From positions 1-6,887 of the forward strand of contig USKS01000078.1 in the NCBI GenBank assembly GCA_900555345.1: a stretch of DNA of 6,887 bases, in the 5' to 3' direction. A program made the translations under genes and the position numbers. The notes beneath the pieces are model-generated. The model had not been told where the DNA came from. It made no database searches and was given only the letters and a program-made list of their open reading frames with translations. Within the stretch, counting starts at the first letter, position 1. Each line of letters opens with the position of its first letter. This document shows, in pieces, positions 5,242-6,887 of the stretch. Source of the stretch: an uncultured Eubacteriales bacterium. GTDB taxonomy: Bacteria; Bacillota_A; Clostridia; Oscillospirales; CAG-272.

Positions 5242-6887
5242 CCAGAAGTAGCCGTCCTCGTCGCGCCATGCGGTGTCGCCCGTATGGTACACGCCGCCGC
5301 GCATACATTCCGCGGTCTTTTCGGGCTCCTTGTAGTATTCGTTGAACAGTCCCACGGGAGCGCCCTTGTCAAGGCGGATGACGATCTCACCCGTTTCACC
5401 GCAGGGAACGCTGTGGCCGTCCGCATCAACGATGTCAACATCGTACTGGGGAGAGGGCTTGCCCATTGAACCTGGACGCACCTTTGTGCCCACAAGATTT
5501 GCAACGGTAAGCGTTGTCTCCGTCTGACCGAAGCCCTCGGCGATGCTGAGACCCGTTGCCGCCATAAACTGTTTTGCGATCTCGGGATTGAGCGCTTCGC
5601 CGGCGGTGGTCATATGCTTTATTGTAGAGAAATCGTAGCTTGCAAGATCCTCTTTCATCATCATGCGCAGCATTGTAGGCGGCGCGCAGAATGTGGTGAC
5701 TTTGTATTTGCCCAGAAGCGGCATGATGTCGCGGGCGTTGAAGCGGTCGAAATCATATACGAACACCGCGCCCTCGCACATCCACTGACCGTACAGTTTG
5801 CCCCAGAGGGACTTACCCCAGCCTGTGTCGGATATGGTAAAGTGCAGTCCGTCGGGCTCGCAGCAGTGCCAGTACTTGGCGGTCACGAAGTGACCGAGCG
5901 CATAAGTATGGCTGTGCTCGACCATTTTAGGCTCGCCCGTTGTGCCTGAAGAGAAGAACATAAGCGCCGCGTCGCGCCCGCAGGGAGTATCCTCCGTGCG
6001 GGAGAAGTGGCTTGAATACAGTGCGTACTCGGAGTCGAAGTCGTGCCAGCCGGGGCGGTTTTCGCCCACAAGTATCATATTTTTAACGGTGGGACACTGC
6101 TCCGCGGCTCTGCGCGCTATCTCCGCCGTTTCTCCCTTTGCCGTGCAAAGAAGAGTGGTAACTCCGGCAGACTTGAAGCGGTATACAAAATCGTGCTCCT
6201 GAAGCTGGAACGTTGCGGGGATCGCAACCGCGCCGAGCTTGTGCAGAGCTATCATCGCAAACCAGAACTGATAGTGACGGCGGAGCACAAGCATTACCTT
6301 GTCGCCCGCGCCGATACCGAGGGATTTGAAGTAGTTCGCGCATCTTGCGGACTCTTTCTTTATATCGGAGAACGTAAAGCGTCTCTCGTTCTTGTTCTCG
6401 TCAAGATATACCATGGCGAGCTTGTCGGGGTACCTGTCCGCAATAGCGTCCACAACATCAAAGCCGAAGTTGAAGCTGTCCGTGTTTTTAAAGTCTATTT
6501 TCTTGAGAACTCCGTTTTCATCCTCCACTGCGTCAACAAACTTCTCGCAGAGAAGTCCCGTTGCGGGGCGCAGGGACACAACGCTGCTGCGCACCTCGGA
6601 TTCTTTTGTTTCCTCACCCGGCAGCACCACCGCGCAGAAAACGCACTCTTTGCCGTCAACGGCTATCATTCCGTGAGGGATGGAGGAGTTGTAGTATATG
6701 CTGTCGCCCTCGTGCAGAAGCTCTTTGTTCGTGCCCACCTGCACCAGAAGCGAGCCTGAGACGATAAGGTCAAATTCCTGTCCGCTGTGCTTTGTGAGGT
6801 GTATGGGCTTGTTCTGAAGCTCGGGAGAATACTCGTAGCGCACCCAGTACGGCTCCGCTATCTTGTGGCGGAACTCGGGGGCAAGGT
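4927..6887 (-). CDS. Cupin-acyl-CoA synthetase, tandem paralogue (5' end outside window)
   Basis: The visible 652 residues align without gaps, over the cupin region, from residue 105 of the neighbouring fusion protein, so the true start lies beyond the window and an N-terminal HTH is expected but not seen. The cupin (KHSGQEFDLIVSG to IPHGMIAV) is followed by an ACSM-like AMP-forming acyl-CoA synthetase. Motifs are FFSSGTTGEPK, GFGQTET, YHTGDTAWRDEDG, YVGRVDDIIKSSGYRIGP and KTTSGKIQR, the last with the catalytic lysine codon at 4948-4950. The GTG at 6841-6843 is in frame but falls inside the conserved cupin and is not a start. The A3 loop (SGTTGEPKMVEHSH) is nearer the family standard than its paralogue (SGTSGYPKIAAHNY). 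Acid-binding regions differ between the two, so different substrates are plausible. It lies upstream of the T-box promoter and is transcribed separately, from a promoter outside the window. Confidence 0.92.
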   Translation of the reverse strand, partial: LAPEFRHKIAEPYWVRYEYSPELQNKPIHLTKHSGQEFDLIVSGSLLVQVGTNKELLHEGDSIYYNSSIPHGMIAVDGKECVFCAVVLPGEETKESEVRSSVVSLRPATGLLCEKFVDAVEDENGVLKKIDFKNTDSFNFGFDVVDAIADRYPDKLAMVYLDENKNERRFTFSDIKKESARCANYFKSLGIGAGDKVMLVLRRHYQFWFAMIALHKLGAVAIPATFQLQEHDFVYRFKSAGVTTLLCTAKGETAEIARRAAEQCPTVKNMILVGENRPGWHDFDSEYALYSSHFSRTEDTPCGRDAALMFFSSGTTGEPKMVEHSHTYALGHFVTAKYWHCCEPDGLHFTISDTGWGKSLWGKLYGQWMCEGAVFVYDFDRFNARDIMPLLGKYKVTTFCAPPTMLRMMMKEDLASYDFSTIKHMTTAGEALNPEIAKQFMAATGLSIAEGFGQTETTLTVANLVGTKVRPGSMGKPSPQYDVDIVDADGHSVPCGETGEIVIRLDKGAPVGLFNEYYKEPEKTAECMRGGVYHTGDTAWRDEDGYFWYVGRVDDIIKSSGYRIGPFEIESVIMELPYVLECGVSAAPDEVRGQIVKASIVLTKGTQPTEELKKEIQNYVKSHTAPYKYPRLVVFRDELPKTTSGKIQRNKL

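Noticed and set aside
4504..5469. Plus-strand open frame of 321 codons crossing the leader and the second synthetase 3' end
   Set aside because: It runs through the reverse complement of the T-box, the promoter and the conserved C-terminal domain. The last part mirrors the antisense translation of the paralogue, so it is a shadow.
6841..6843. GTG as start of the second synthetase
   Set aside because: The frame continues upstream to the edge with residues that match the paralogue (IAEP, then VR), so this codon is an internal valine in the cupin region.

Overview
The window comes from the chromosome of a low-to-mid GC Firmicute, probably a class Clostridia anaerobe (by eye GC is in the mid-50s percent). 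The evidence is a canonical T-box riboswitch leader, strong AGGAGG-type ribosome binding sites, a consensus sigma-A promoter, and protein families typical of gut-type Clostridia. Every supported gene is on the minus strand, so the transcription order runs from high to low coordinates.

Layout in transcription order. (1) 6887-4927: the 3' part of a cupin plus AMP-forming acyl-CoA synthetase gene, cut by the window edge. (2) 4926-4518: a 409-base regulatory interval. It holds a sigma-A promoter only 20 bases past that stop codon, then a T-box leader with Stem I, linker helices, Stem III, antiterminator and terminator. The specifier reads best as valine. (3) 4517-2235: a complete 760-residue paralogue with three parts: an XRE-type helix-turn-helix, a cupin, and an ACSM-like acyl-CoA synthetase. 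(4) 2207-1419: a YafV/MtnU-like carbon-nitrogen hydrolase (omega-amidase type). (5) 1388-294: a branched-chain amino acid aminotransferase (IlvE). (6) 294-1: the start of a MinD/ParA-like P-loop ATPase, joined to ilvE by a TAATG overlap. The intergenic gaps in this operon are 27, 30 and -1 bases, so genes 3 to 6 look like one transcription unit behind the T-box.

Working model (inference). A valine-responsive T-box makes this an anabolic, starvation-induced operon. An acyl-CoA synthetase beside a branched-chain aminotransferase suggests that branched short-chain acids such as isobutyrate are activated to acyl-CoA. A ferredoxin-dependent 2-oxoacid oxidoreductase, not in this window, would carboxylate the acyl-CoA to the 2-oxo acid, and IlvE would aminate it to the amino acid. 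The P-loop ATPase at the left edge may lead into that oxidoreductase cluster. The synthetases carry their own putative DNA-binding and ligand-sensing domains, so control may be layered: tRNA sensing at the leader and small-molecule sensing in the enzyme itself. The most notable items are the HTH-cupin-synthetase fusion, its valine T-box, and the tandem paralogues with an almost identical C-terminal domain.
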